From: Costus lasius
Lineage: Eukaryota > Streptophyta > Magnoliopsida > Zingiberales > Costaceae
Direction: 5' to 3'
DNA: 64,000 nucleotides
NCBI GenBank assembly: GCA_027563935.2
Contig: CM050450.1
Span: 30,863,439 to 30,927,438 of the forward strand
Part shown: piece by piece, positions 1 through 13,696 of the stretch
Numbering within the stretch: position 1 is the first letter of the stretch
Layout: the number at the start of each line of letters is the position of its first letter
Program-made: the position numbers and the translations under genes
The notes under the pieces: model-generated
The model's input: only the letters and a program-made list of their open reading frames with translations
The model's database searches: none
Told to the model about the DNA's origin: nothing

Positions 1-702
1 GGATTCCCATTGCATTATAGATCCCTTTGCCTAAACTGATATCCTGCCATTGGATTAGTCTCAAGTTTATTGTCCAATGCATTGGTCATGACTCAACAAG
101 TGTGGCCACACTTTCCTGTCATGCACCAATAAGGTGGGGCGCCTTGAGTGGATATCATGCTTCCAATAAGGAAGGGGCAAATCCTACTATTGGTCATCCA
201 TGTCTCTACATGACTTATGACATGCCCAATGACAGTCGTTTTGATCTCCCAATTACGGAGAGACGTAAGACTGTATTAAAGCATACCCATCATCAAATCT
301 AGACATGAATACCTCAAGTCTAAGAATCAATGCAAACCTCTTGCATGTGAGATTGACTTGTTGACTAGACAAGTCAATCCTCACAGTGGATCACTCCAGT
401 GCATCCAATGCACCTGTATGTCTGCGTTACTGTGCCCCGCACCTAACCAGCCCATACACCAGTCTCACATGTACCAAAGCTGTCCCATATCTGCTAAGGT
501 GTCTTGTCTGGGGATAGCTTATGAGAATGGATCCAATCCAAACTCCTGGGACATTATTTATGCAACTCAATACATCAACGCAGGTAGAGAAGTCTGCATA
601 ATAACGACCATGCCTATATAAAGAGTAATAGTTCTATCAAAGTACATTCAAATAATGCCTGACCATGTCCATATATTGGTCTTTAGGGCATATACACCAA
701 CA
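1..702 (-). mobile_element. Partial LTR of copia family 1 (runs off left edge)
   Basis: This block is the near reverse complement of about 29808-30510, the first third of the 2,240 bp LTR of C1. Its outer end at 702 reads ACACCAACA on the plus strand, which is TGTTGGTGT in LTR sense, so the LTR start abuts G1 sequence at 703. Only LTR positions about +1 to +702 are visible. Whether it is a 5' LTR or a solo LTR cannot be told here. It keeps the LTR palindrome (352-378) and a TATA-like stretch near the LTR start (about 616-625, minus sense). The expected TSD partner lies outside the window; the inner flank is ATCAA at 703-707. Confidence 0.85.
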
Positions 703-2053
703 ATCAAAGCAAGTAACTTCAACATGCAGTTTGTTTAGAAGTAAAGTTACTCTACTAAGGGCATCTGCTACTTTATTTTCAGATCCTGATTTATGTCTAA
801 GCACAAAAGTGTATTGTTGTAAATATTCGACCCACTTAGCATGCCTTGAGTTTAACTTCTTCTGAGCACTTAGATAGGAGAGGGCCTGGTGGTCACTATT
901 AAGAGTAAACTCCCTATGGATGAGGTAATGTCTCCAATACCTTAGGGCCTGGACAACAACATAAAACTCTTTGTCATAGGTAGAGTACTTTTGCTTTGCC
1001 TCGTTGAGTTTTTCACTAAAGAAGGCTATGGGATGGCCTTATTGGCTTAGGGTTCCCCCTATGCCAACTCCAGAGGCATCACAATCTACCTCAAAGACTT
1101 TATTGAAGTCAGGAAGTCTAAGGACTAGGGCAGTGGTCATCTTATCCTTATGTTCTTGGAAGGCTTTGCTAGTAGATTTAGTCCATGAGAACTCACCTTG
1201 TTTTAGGCAACTAGTGATAGGTGCCACTATAGAGCTAAAGTTCCTTATGAATCTCCTATAGAAGGTAGCTAGGCCATGGAAGCTTCTGACTTCAGTGATG
1301 GTCTTAGGTTCAGGCCAGTCTATGATGGCTTGGATCTTGGATGGGTTAGCTTGAAGGCCATGCTCAGACACTATGAACCCTAAGAAGATCACACTATGGG
1401 ACAAAAAGGAACACTTCTTGAGATTGATATAGAGTTGCTCTTCCTTAAGAAGGTCAAGGGTCTTCCTAAGGTGCTCTAGGTGTTCCTCTTTAGTCTTACT
1501 ATAGATGAGGATATCATCATAGTAGACTACAAGGAATCTTCCAATGAAAGGCTTTAAGACTTGGGTCATGAGTCTCATGAATGTGGAAGGAGCATTAGTC
1601 AAGCCAAAAGGCATGACTAACCATTCATAGAGACCATCCTTGGTCTTGAAAGCTGTCTTCCATTCATCACCTAGCCTTATCCTGACCTGGTGGTATCCAC
1701 TTCTGAAGTCAAGCTTGCTAAACCATTTAGAGCCAACTAGCATGTCTATCATATCATCAAGCCTAGGGATTGGAAACCTATACCTGACCATGATTTTATT
1801 TATAGCTCTACAGTCTATACACATGCGTCAACTGCCATCCTTTTTAGGGGTGAGCAGAGCAGGCACGACGCATGGGCTAAGGCTTTCTCTGATGTGTCCT
1901 TTCTCTAATAGGTCATCTACTTGCCTCTTAAGTTCTTGATGCTCGGTGGGATTCATCCTATAGTGGGGCAGATTGGGTAGGGTTGAACCTGGGACAAGAT
2001 CTATTGCATGTTGGATGTCCCTAAGGGGTGGAAGTCCTTTGGGTAGTTCTTTA
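703..2053 (-). pseudogene. G1 gypsy (chromovirus-like) RT and RNase H, broken
   Basis: This is the 3' part of the minus-strand host gypsy element G1. Reading leftward from 2053 there is the linker before RT, then fingers and palm, with [10 protein letters not shown] and the catalytic [11 protein letters not shown], then the RT connection and RNase H (VDCDAS, NSDHQALSYL, ending in a VADALSR-type motif). The family is Ty3/gypsy reverse transcriptase plus RNase H. Residue patterns such as [20 protein letters not shown] resemble the Reina type of plant chromoviruses; that lineage call is an inference. Two nonsense codons break the frame: TGA at 1828-1830, where Trp is expected, and TAA at 1039-1041 just before RNase H. 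Integrase should follow beyond 703 but is cut off by the family 1 LTR. The upstream continuation is at 18136-18654. Confidence 0.88.
2049..2053. repeat. Target-site duplication CTTTA of R1 (pairs with 18136-18140)
   Basis: The five bases CTTTA directly flank both outer ends of R1 (2049-2053 and 18136-18140). This shows that R1 is one insertion into G1 and that everything between, including R2, belongs to that insertion. Confidence 0.9.
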
Positions 2054-3720
2054 TGAAAGTCCCTAAAGGGGGGCGAAAACCCTAATAGGCGCATATCAGA
2101 GTTTTCATAAGCGGAAGCTAGGGTTTCTAAGATCGGTTTGCATGTCATATAATCAACTTATTAATACTTGTATAGATCAAAATAGAGATCATACCAATGC
2201 CATTTCTTGGATGGCGACTTGGAAGCAAAGAAGCGTGTGCTTCTTCTCCAAAGCGTGCGCACACAAGATGATTGATGGCTTTCTCCTTGTCGTTCCTTGT
2301 GCTAGCAAAGATCTCCAAGTCTCCTGATCGTGTGAAAGGAATGCGATGATGTCTTTTGCTTGTCACACAACCTCCTTGGTGTGAAGACTCTCCTCACACA
2401 AGAGAGGCGTCGAAAGGAGAAGAGAGGCGAGCGTTCATCTCGAACGTGAGGCGTGATGTCTATTTTGGAAACCATGACTTCCAAAAATAGCAAGTCATCA
2501 CTTCATGCGTTCATGCGTTCATGAACCAACCGCAAACTCCTTTTTTTGAACCATGCGCTCATGTGATGTGCCGGTTCAATTATATTTGGTTCAAAGACCA
2601 AATCAAACCAAGCCTTGGTCTAGATCATATAAAACCAAATGGCTCAAGATCTAACCACACATCTCTTGATGCTCTTGATCTCATCGATCAAGCATCAATT
2701 CTCTCGATTGAAGCTTACCGATCTCAAGCCCTAATCAATCAAACATGATCAGACCAGATCTCACTTACAATCAGAGTTTAAACTCCTTTAAACTGAACCA
2801 AAACAATTCAGTCCACACGATCTGACTTAAGTAAGCTATATCATCAAATTGTGCGACCCTAAGGGTTTCCTTTAAATGTCGGTAACGATAACTTACGTTA
2901 TCAGGATCAGTGAGGGGTATCTAGCAACACATCACTGTCTCCCGATATAAAGGAAAGAGTCTTCCAAGACTACACCCAAATCACAGCATAAGTGTGAATT
3001 CAATTCACTAGACATACTTGTTTCCTTTGCCACTGGATGTTCTTATTGGATAAGCATGTCAAGCCTGTAACTCCAATATGATGAGAGTGGTTAGATCAGA
3101 TGAACATAGTCATCTGGGTATGGCCATACACTTTCTCAACCATCTCATCCAGGGGGCCCCTTTAGAACATCACACTCCAAACAAGGAGAAGGCAATCCTA
3201 TATCTATCACTAGTGCCCTAACATGACTCATGTTCATTATCCAAGATAGTCTATAACCATTATATTTCAAATGATATTGAACTACCTCAAAACAATGCCA
3301 ATCATCATTTAGAAACACAAGTGATCTCAAGTCAGAGGAAGTATGCCACTTGTTAGCATATAAGGATTATTCACATTGTGACAAGCAATTGAACATCCTA
3401 AGTAGGGTCTGTCCAGTACATCCAATGTACCCATGAGTCTACATCTTATTCCATGCTCGAAGCATCCTATAAGATTAGAACACATATTAGTCTCAATCAT
3501 ATCAAGGCTGTCTCATGTTCACCAAGATATCTCGACTAAGGACAATACTGCATGTCAGCCAAGCTGAACAGCATTGAGACATTATTCAGAAGTATACATA
3601 TGGCAGCAGATAATGCAACAACCTGAATAACAACCATTGCCTTTATAAACATTGAGTTTATACATGATACTGATATAATCCCAAGGCCTCAAACATTAGC
3701 CTTAAGGGCATACCCCAACA
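2054..3720 (-). repeat. R1 3' LTR (copia family 2)
   Basis: This 1,667 bp repeat ends TG..CA in element sense and starts TGTTGGGGTATGCCC when read on the minus strand from 3720. It pairs with 16468-18135. The 28-nt block shared with family 1 LTRs lies at 2909-2936 on the minus strand, followed by the hairpin GATAAC/GTTATC. Confidence 0.93.
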
Positions 3721-3740
3721 ATCTCCCACTTGCACTTAAT

Positions 3741-6343
3741 CTAATGGTTGAGAAATCTCAAACCCATATTATTACAGTGCTTCTCATGCTTCTGCTGCGC
3801 CAGAGGCTTTGTAAGCGGGTCAGCTAGATTGTCATCTGTATGAACCTTGCAGATCTTGATCTCTCCTCGATCAATGATCTCCCGGATCAAGTGAAACCTT
3901 CTCTGTATGTGCTTGGACTTCTGGTGCGACCGTGGTTCCTTTGCTTGTGCTATTGCTCCAGTGTTATCACAGAAGATAACCAAAGGATCTGCACTCGAAG
4001 GAATAACACCAAGTTCCTGAACGAACTTACGAATCCACACTGCCTCCTTGGATGCTTCCGAGGCTGCAACATACTCGGCTTCTGTTGTGGAATCAGCAAC
4101 AATAGATTGTTTGAAACTTTTCCACACCACTGCTCCTCCATTCAAGCTAAAAACATAGCCTGATTGCGATCCGAAATCATCCTGGTCAGATTGGAATGAA
4201 GCGTCAGTATATCCTTCAATACTGAGTTCTTCCTGACCTCCATAAATCAAGAACATATCTTTGGTCCTCCGAAGATATTTCAAAATGTTCTTGACTGCAA
4301 TCCAGTGTGCCTTTCCTGGATTACTTTGGAATCGACTGGTCACGCTTAACCCGTAAGCGACGTCTGGGCGAGTACAGAACATCGCATACATAATGGACCC
4401 AATAGCCGAAGCATAAGGCGTATTGTCCATTTCATCTTTCTCAGTCTGTGTTTGTGGACACTGACTCTTTGAAAGATTCAGACCATGTCTGACTGGAAGA
4501 TATCCTCTTTTAGAATTTTCTAAATGGAATCTCTCCAGGACTTTATCGATGTAAGTACTCTGGCACAACCCGAGAAGCCTCTTAGATCTATCTCTGTAGA
4601 TCTTCACACCTAATACATAGGCTGCTTCTCCTAAATCTTTCATCTGGAAACATTTTCTTAACCATGCCTTGACGGCATGCAGTTCAGGAATATCGTTTCC
4701 AATGATCAAGATATCATCGACGTAGAGGACTAGGAAAGTAATCACGCTCCCACTAAACCTCTTATATACACACGGGTCATCTTCATTCTTGATGAAACCA
4801 AACTTACAGATTGATTCATCAAAACGAATATTCCAGCTTCTCGATGCTTGTTTAAGTCCATAAATGGACTTCTTTAATTTGCATATTTTATGACGATCGG
4901 ATGGATTGACGAAACCTTCAGGTTGTGTCATATACACATCCTCTTCTAGTTTTCCATTAAGGAAAGCGGTTTTCACATCCATTTGCCAGATCTCATAATC
5001 ATAATATGCAGCTATCACGAGAATAATCTGAATTGACTTGAACATGGCTACAGGAGAGAAAGTTTCATCATAATCTATCCCGTAGATTTGTTTGAAACCT
5101 TTCGCAACTAGCCTGCCTTTATAGGTAACCACGTTACCATCCATGTCAATCTTCTTCTTTAAGATCCATTTATAGCCTATAGGGATTACTCCCGGAGGCG
5201 GATCAACCAAATCCCAGACTTGATTATCTGACATGGAGTCCATCTCGGCTCACATAGCTTCAAGCCATCTCGCTGATTCCGTTCCACTGACCGCATCCGC
5301 ATAAGTGAGGGGTTCATCATCAATGATGTAGACTCCGTCATAGCGCTCAGGCTGTCGACGGATCCTTCCCGATCTTCGCGGTTCCCGTGATATTTGAGCC
5401 TCAGGTTGTTCAGTAACCTGTTCTATTGGCTCAGGCTCATCCAACTGTGCTTGACTACTTTGTCCTTCCTCTGGATTCTCATCCAGCTTTATTTCTCTCC
5501 CACTGGCCTCTTGCAGAAGAAATTCCTTCTCAAGAAAAATAGCCGTACGAGCAACAAATACTTTGTTCTCTTTGTTATCGTAGAAATAATAACCCTTAGT
5601 TTCTTTAGGGTAACCGACAAAGATACATTTATCAGATCTGCTCTCCAGTTTCCCAGAGGCGAGCTTTTTGACATAAGCCTCGCAACCCCAGATTTTAATA
5701 AATGTCAAGCTCGGCTGTTTCCCATACCATAACTCATATGGCGTCTTTGAAACGGCCTTGGATGGCACTCGGTTTAGTACCTTTGCAGCTGTTTCCAGTG
5801 CAAATCCCCAAAAGGAGTAAGGTAGAGTAGCCTGACTCATCATTGAACGAACCATATCCAGTAAGGTTCTATTTCTCCTCTCGGACACACCATTCCATTA
5901 CGGTGTTCCTGGCGGAGTGAGCTGTTAGATAATCCCACACTCCTTCAGATAGTCAGTAAACTCTCGACTCAAGTATTCTCCACCTCGATCTGAATGAAGT
6001 GCCTTGATATTTCGGCCGAGCTGATTTTGTACTTCATTTTTGAACTCTTTGAACTTGTCAAAAGATTCACTCTTATGTCTCATTAGATAGACATAACCAT
6101 ACCTACTGAAATCATCAGTAAAGGTAATGAAGTATGAATAGCCACCTCTGGCATGTTTACTAAATGGCCCACACACATCACTGTGAATGAGGTCAAGTAA
6201 ACCTGAAGCCCTTTGACCTTTATTAGAAAAAGGAGACTTCGTCATTTTACCCATTAAACAAGCTTTGCATGTATCAAGCTCCTCATAGGAGAATGATCCC
6301 AGCAGTCCATGGTCATGCAACCGCTTAATGCGCTTCTTGTTAA
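3741..6343 (-). pseudogene. R1 copia pol remnant: integrase, RT, RNase H with three stops
   Basis: The minus-strand reading frame runs from 6343 down to 3741 without frameshift but with nonsense codons at 5925-5927 (TAA), 5898-5900 (TAA, where Gln stands in sisters) and 5250-5252 (TGA, where Arg stands). In order it holds the end of the GAG-pre-integrase zinc region, integrase with DRGGEY- and NGVSERRNR-type motifs, RT with QMDVKTAFLNG and LYVDDILIIGND, and RNase H with GYTDASFQS and TTEAEYVAAS. It stops abruptly at 6343, where R2 LTR sequence begins. The TGA at 5250 is also present in R3. The part 3741-5243 alone is an open 500-residue stretch. Confidence 0.93.
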
Positions 6344-8001
6344 TAGGGGGGCTGAAACCCTAAGGGTGGCGCAAAAGAAAGTTTTCGCATGGGAAGCTAG
6401 GGTTTCAACAACAATCGCATATATGTTTATATGATCAACCTCTTATAGTTAGGAATCATACCATAGCCATTTCTATTGGATGGCGTCAAGGAAGAAGAGA
6501 TTCGAATGAAACTCCTCCAAAAGGTGCGCACACAAGGTGATGCCGCCTACTCCTTGAGATCCTTGTGCTAGCAAGGTTCTTCAAGGGTCTTTGATCGAAT
6601 CAAAGGGATGAGATGTCTTCTTCCACTTGGCCGAGACCTCTCCAAGACGTGAAGGAAGCTTTTCACCCGTGAGAGAGCGTCGAGAGCAAGAGTCAAAACG
6701 TATTGGCGTTCTCGAGAGGTGGCGCATGAAGACTTACTAAAAATAGCAAGCCATGAAGAGCATGCGCCCACTTCTTCATAACCGACAATAACGCTTCAAA
6801 GATTAAACCATGCGTTCATTCTCTTGAACCGGTTTAATCTAATTGACCCAACTCAATTTGGTTCAAAGACCAAATCAAAACAGCCCAAGTCATTTGGTCT
6901 AGATCGTCTTAAAACCTAAGGCTCCTGATCTAACCGTTCATCTCCTGATGCTCTTGATCTCACCGATCTAGCATCCAATCTCTCGATCGAAGCTTACCGA
7001 TCTCAAGCCCTAATCAATCAAACATGATCAGACCAGATCTCACTTACAATCAGAGTCTAAATCCCTTTAAACTGAACTTAATCAATTCAGTCCATACGAT
7101 CTGACTTAAGTAAGCCATATCATCAAATTGTGCGACCCTGAGGGTTTCCTTTAAATGTCGGTAACGATAACTCACGTTATCACGATCAGTGAGGGGTATC
7201 TAGCAACACATCACTGTCTCCCGATATAAAGGAAAGAGTCTTCCAAGACTACACCCAAACCACAGCACAAGTGTGAATCCATTTCACAAGGCATACAAAT
7301 TTCGTTTGCCACTGGATGTTCTCATTGGACAAGCGTGTCAAGCCTGTAACTCCAATATGATGAGCATGATTAGATCAGATGAACATAGTCACCTGGGTAT
7401 GGCCATACACTTTCTCAATCATCTCATCCAGGGGGGCCCCCATAGAACATCATGCTCCTTAAACAAAGAGACGGCAATCCTATATCTATCACCAGTGCCC
7501 TAACCTGACTCATGATCATTATCCAAGATAGTCTATAACCATTATGTTTCAAATGATATTGAACTACCTCAAAACAATGACAATCATCATTTAGAAACAC
7601 AAGTGATCTCTAGTCAGAGGAAGTATGCCACTTGTTTGCATACAAGGATTATTCACATTGTGACAAGCAATTGAATATCCTAGTAGGGTCTGTCCAGTAC
7701 ATCCAATGTACCCATAAGTCTACATCTTATTCCATGCTCGAAGCATCCTATAAGATTAGAACACACATTAGTCTTAACCATATCAAGGCTGTCTCATGTT
7801 CACCAAGATATCTCGACTAAGGACATATAGCATGTCAGCCTAGCTGAGCAGCATTGAGACATTATTCAGAAGCACAGTTATTGCAGCAGACAATGTAACA
7901 ACCTGAATAACAACCATTGCCTTTATAAACATAAGAGTTTATACATGATACTGATAGTATCCCAAGGCCTCAAATATTAGCCTTAAGGGCATACCCCAAC
8001 A
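6344..8001 (-). repeat. R2 3' LTR, truncated by 17 bases
   Basis: Base 6344 aligns with 13714 of the other LTR, so the terminal 17 bases (equivalent to 13697-13713) are absent and R1 integrase sequence abuts directly. The rest is 1,658 bp in both copies. The inner end at 8001 is the normal LTR terminus followed by the polypurine tract in minus sense. Confidence 0.92.
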
Positions 8002-8021
8002 ATCTCCCACTTGCACTTAAT

Positions 8022-11000
8022 CTAATGGTTGAGAAATCTCAAACCCATATTATTACAGTGCTTCTCATGCTTCTGCTGCGCCAGAGGCTTGGTAAGCGGG
8101 TCAGCCAGATTGTCATCTGTATGAACCTTGCAGACTTTGATCTCGCTTCGATCAATGATCTCCCGGATCAAGTGAAACCGTCTCTGTATGTGCTTGGACT
8201 TCTGGTGCGACCGTGGTTCCTTTGCTTGTGCTATTGCTCCAGTGTTATCACAGCAGATAACCAAAGGATCTGCACTCGAAGGAACAACACCAAGTTCCTG
8301 AATGAACTTACGAATCCAAACTGCCTCCTTAGATGCTTCCGAGGCTGCAACATACTCGGCTTCTGTTGTGGAATCAGCAACGATAGATTCTTTGAAACTC
8401 TTCCACACCACTGCTCCTCCATTCAAGCTAAAAACATAGCCTGATTGCGATCGGAAATCATCCTGGTCAGACTGGAACGAAGCGTCAGTATATCCTTCAA
8501 TACTGAGTTCTTCCTGACCTCCATATATCAAGAACATATCTTTGGTCCTCCGAAGATATTTTAAAATGTTCTTGACTGCAATCCAGTGTGCCATACCTGG
8601 ATTAATTTGGAACCGACTGGTCACGCTTAACCCGTAAGCGACGTCTGGGCGAGTACACAACATCGCATACATAATGGATCCAATAGCCGAAGCATAAGGC
8701 GTATTGTCCATTTCATCTTTCTCAGTCTGTGTTTGTGGACACTGACTCTTTGAAAGATTCAGACCATGTCTGACTGAAAGATATCCTCTTTTAGAATTCT
8801 CTAAATGGAATCTCTCCAGGACTTTATCGATGTAAGTACTCTGGCACAGCCCGAGAAGCCTCTTAGATCTATCCCTGTAGATCTTCACACCTAATACATA
8901 GGCTGCTTCTCCTAAATCTTTCATCTGGAAACATTTCCTTAGCCATGCTTTAACAGCATGCATTTCAGGAATATCGTTTCCAATGATTAAGATATCATCG
9001 ACGTAGAGGACTAGGAAAGTAATAACGCTCCCACTAAACCTCTTATATACACACGGGTCATCCTCATTCTTGATGAAACCAAATTCACTGATTGATTCAT
9101 CAAAACGAATATTCCAGCTTCTAGATGCTTGTTTCAGTCCATAAATGGACTTCTTTAACTTGCATATTTTATGACGATCTGATGGATTAGTGAAACCTTC
9201 AGGTTGTGTCATATACACATCCTCCTCCAGATTTCCATTAAGGAAAGCCGTCTTCACATCCATCTGCCAGATCTCATAATCATAATATGCAGCTATCGCG
9301 AAAAGAATCCGAATAGACTTAAACATAGCTACAGGTGAGAAAGTTTCATCATAATCTATCCCGTAGATTTGTTTGAAACCTTTCGCTACTAGCCTGCCTT
9401 TATAGGTAATTACGTTACCATCCATGTCAATCTTCCTTTTGAAGATCCATTTACAGCCTATAGGGATTACTCCCGGAGGCGGATCAACCAAATCCCAGAC
9501 TTGGTTATCTGACATGGAGTCCATCTCGGCTCGCATAGCTTCAAGCCATCTAGCTGACTCCGGTCCACTGACCGCATCCGCATAAGTGAGGGGTTCATCA
9601 TTATCAATGATGTAGACTCCGTCGTAGCGCTCAGGCTGACGACGGATCCTTCCCGATCTTCGCGGTTCCCGTGATATCTGAGCCTCAGGTTGTTCAATAA
9701 CCTGATCCACTGGCTCAGGCTCATCCAACTGAGCTTGACTACTTTGTCCTTCCACTGGCCTCTTGCAGAAGAAACTCCTTCTCAAGAAAAATGGCCGTCC
9801 GAGCAACAAATACTTTGTTCTCCTTGGGATCGTAGAAATAATAACCCTTAGTTTCCTTAGGGTAACCGACAAAGATACATTTCTCAGATCTGCTCTCCAG
9901 TTTCCCAGAGGCGAGCTTTTTGACATAAGCCTCGCAACCCCAGATCCTGATAAATGTCAAGCTCGGCTGTTTCCCATACCATAATTCATATGGAGTCTTT
10001 GAAACTGCCTTGGATGGCACTCAGTTTAGTACCTTTGCAGCTGTTTCCAGTGCAAATCCCCAAAAGGAGTAAGGTAGAGTAGCCTGACTCATCATAGAAC
10101 GAACCATGTCTAGTAACGTTCTATTTCTCCTCTCGGACACACCATTCCATTGCGGTGTTCCTGGCGGAGTGAGCTGTGAGATAATCCCACACTCTTTTAG
10201 ATAGTCAGTAAACGCATGACTCAAGTATTCTCCACCTCGATCAGAACGAAGTGCCTTGATATTTCGGCCTAGCTGATTTTGTACTTCATTTTTGAACTCT
10301 TTGAACTTGTCAAAAGATTCACTCTTATGTCTCATAAGATAGACATAACCATATTTACTGAAATCATCAGTAAAGGTAATGAAGTACTGATAGCCACCTC
10401 TGGCATGTTTACTAAATGGCCCACACACATCACTGTGTATAAGGTCAAGTAAACCTGAAGCCCTTTGACCTTTGTTAAGAAAAGGAGACTTCGTCATTTT
10501 ACCCATTAAACAAGCTTTGCATGTATCAATCTCCTCATAGGAGAATGATCCCAGCAGTCCATGATCATGCAACCGCTTAATGCGCTTCTTGTTAATATGG
10601 CCTAAACGATTATGCCATAGCAAGGTGCTGTCATCAGCATACTTGGCTTTCTTATTATCAATGTTTTGTATAGAATATTCCATGTCCAACATGAATAACC
10701 CATTGTTAATTGAACCAGTAGCATAAACAATATTATCAAGAGTAAGATAACACTTTGAAATCTTGCATTCAAAGGAAAATCCTTTCCTGACAAGAGCAGG
10801 AATAGAGATAATATTTTTGGTAATACTGGGTACAAAGTAACAATTGTTTAATTCTAATACAATGCCAGATGGTAATGAGATGTAATAATCCCGTACAGCA
10901 ACAGCAGCAACCCGTGCCCCGTTTCCAACTCGTAGGTCCACCTCATGCTGTCCCACCTGTCTTCTTCTCTTGAGTTCCTGTACATTTGAACAAATGTGAA

Positions 11001-11874
11001 CTCCACATGCAGTGTCCAACACCCATGAAATAGAAGAAGAGGATATCATGACTTCAGTCACAAATATACCTGAGCCAGAAGCGATGCTTCCCTTCTTGTC
11101 TCCTTGGAGCGCTTTACAGTCCTTTTTCCAGTGACCCAGCTGGCCACAGTGGAAACATCTGTATTCCTTTGACCGCTTAACCTTCTGTTTCAGCGCCTTG
11201 TTGTAGTTCTTGACTGGGGCTTTGCCCTTCTTCCCCTTCTTCTTGTTCCTGGAAGGAACCATTAAGACAGAGGTTGAAGGCTTTCCCTTCAGAGTTTCCT
11301 CAGTAGTCAAGAGCATATTCAGCAACTCTGCCGGAGTACAATCGATTTTGTTCATATTAAAGTTAATAATGAACGCATCGAAAGAAGGCGGGAGAGACTG
11401 CAGAATAATGTCTACAGCAAGCTCCTGATTGATGGTATGCCCCAGTTTCTCCAGAGCCTCCTTGTGCCCAATCATCTTGAGCACGTGAGCTCCCACTGGG
11501 CTCCCTTCAGCCAGTTTGCTCTGAAAGAAAAGCTTGGTCAAATTATAGCGTTCAGTCCTCGCCTGTGCAGCATACAACATCTTGAGGTTTGCTATAATTT
11601 CTATAGCAGACATATCCTCATGCTGACGCTGCAGCGGTGGCGTCATAGACGCTAGCATCAGGCAAGCGACATCAATGCTATCATTGACATGCTTTTCATA
11701 GGCTTCACGAACCGCCCTTGCGGCGTTCGCAGCGGGTTGAGGCGGCACAGCTGTCTCGAGGACATACAGTTTCCTCTCTGCCGTAAGAACAATCTTAAGG
11801 TGTCCGTACCAGTCCGAGAAGTTTGGCCCAGCAAACTTCTCCCTTTCCAGTAGGGATCGCATATTGAAGCTCAT
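8022..11874 (-). pseudogene. R2 copia gag-pol, near complete but broken twice
   Basis: The minus-strand ATG at 11874 opens a polyprotein with N-terminal gag, zinc knuckle CFHCGQLGHWKKDC, protease (WVLDTACGVHIC), GAG-pre-integrase, integrase core (HSDVCG, SDRGGEY, SERRNR), RT (LYVDDILI) and RNase H, ending at 8022. Two lesions break it. One is TGA at 10021-10023 (CGA in C2 and C3). The other is a deletion of about 32 bases near 9752, between the integrase C-terminus and the RT, which shifts the frame and has CC at both borders in sister copies. Below 9752 the frame is open to the end of RNase H. Without these lesions it would match the roughly 1,294-residue length of C2. Confidence 0.93.
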
Positions 11875-13696
11875 GGTGTTCGTTGCTGCAGGAATCTACA
11901 ACAATGCAAGAACAGCAAGGTCAGTATCAATGTTTAGAATCAATCCAGGACTTAAGAAAGATTCTTTTCTCACTATTTTATCTGACTGAAAAATCCATTA
12001 AAACAGTCCGAAAGAGTAACACTCTTTTAGTGAGATGGGATCCAGATTTTATACTTGGTCTCCGCGTCCCGCTCAGGCGAGATAAGATGCATAGAGAGTA
12101 CAAGTACTAATCTCTGGTAGGCAGTCCCTACCAATCGCCAACCTGTGCGATTCCCCTTCATCTGGGCAATCCAGCAGACTGTGCCAACTGAGTTGGTACA
12201 ACACAGTCTCTGATCCCACAGATGGCTGCCTCCATATGGCTAACATATGCCCCATATGTAGCCTACATGGTCAAGCTGACCTGACCTACTCCCTGGACCA
12301 CCACGTGCTATGCTGAGCAACGAGAAGCGATAAATCCCTTCTCTGTAACACGCAGGTGAAATCACACACCGTCTGAAGATAGATGGGCGTGCCCACTGAG
12401 TGGGTACAACACGGCCCCAACGATAGTCAGAACAGTGAGGTTTCGCGCCAGAAGGCATTACGTGCTTGATATTTTAGCGTTGGATTTTAACGGTCTTTTA
12501 TCTTCTTACTATGAGGCAAAACCTATGGCTATAGCAGAAGATAAATAACTCATGCAATTCTAATTATTTAAACAATAAAAGAATGCAAGCTGATCTTATG
12601 TGGTAAAAGCCCATTAAGCCTAGGTAAGACCTTAATTCACTTAAGTCTTCACTTGCTTTTCTTCATGGGACTTTTGCTTCTCATCTGGTCCAGCCCAGGA
12701 CTCTAGCGCCCATTGCAGCTCAGGTGCATCCACCAGGTGAATGCGCCTGTCCTAGGGTCGAACCCTAGACCTCCCACCTGGTCAAGCCATTAGCTGCATG
12801 CGCCTCTGCCAAGTGTGCTCAGTGCTCTTGTCTGATTAAATTACATTTCAATCTATCTAGACAAGATTGACTCGCAGGTCAATTACATCTTATAAATTTA
12901 ATACAATGTGATTCGCAGATCACAAATAAATATTAATTTATAATTAACCAGGCACGCAGGCCCCAGCATAGCACACATTAAAGGGCAACCCACATAAGAT
13001 GAAATAAACAAGCATATGGCATCAATCAACATGTGATCCATTACAAAGAAAATAAAATTTTGAAAACCCATTGGCATCAATTTTACTTTTCTTATGTGCC
13101 CTACAACCTTACAACGGTCCATTGATAGGGATCCACTCATCATGTCTAGTTAGATCCATGCCCTTGCATGCACCAAGTCTTAACTGACTTGCGTTGACCT
13201 AATGGTCAACCATGCATGCGGCAAGGGCTGAACAACCAACATGAGTTCTGGCAAGCGGGTGTGACCCCGGGCCTAACTCATGTCTGTTCACTGGTTGTCT
13301 CAACCAGACCTCGCTACACGCCTGTGATGCAGTCGACCTATAGCCACCTCATGCTTGCGTAGAGGTGCCATCTGGTCGACCCATCTAGGCTGTCAGATGG
13401 TCTGATCAGACTATTTGGATCCAACCTAGAGGATGATTTCAACCCCATCAACCCGTCTAAGGGTTTACAGTAGGCGCTTAGATCTAAGTGAAGCGCGCAA
13501 GATGATATAATTTTTGACAAACAAAAACCTAACAAGCGCCAACACAATGTAACATGCACATCACACATGCGCCAACATCTAATAGCATAGTATGTATTTT
13601 CGCATGTGATAAAGTAGATCTAAGCAACGCAAACAAGGATCACACAACATGAAGCAATCATCTAGACATATAACAACCGCAAGCTCTGATACCAAT
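11875..13696 (-). other. R2 untranslated leader with primer site and stem-loops
   Basis: This stretch lies between the 5' LTR and the gag ATG. It holds the primer binding site in minus sense near 13685-13696 (complementary to the initiator-Met tRNA 3' end), a tRNA-like module (12752-12811), two short stem-loops (12392-12404, 12184-12196) and a third (12067-12082) upstream of gag. No convincing protein-coding gene is present; short open stretches are not kept intact between copies. Confidence 0.75.
12752..12811 (-). other. tRNA-like module in R2 leader
   Basis: In element sense, an A-box-like TGGCAGAGGCGC (12811 to 12800) is followed about 45 bases later by the B-box-like GGTTCGACCC inside a perfect hairpin, CTAGGG-TTCGA-CCCTAG (12752-12768). 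The spacing matches a tRNA gene, but a normal anticodon stem cannot be drawn, so this is not a functional tRNA. It may derive from a tRNA or a SINE head. Confidence 0.45.
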
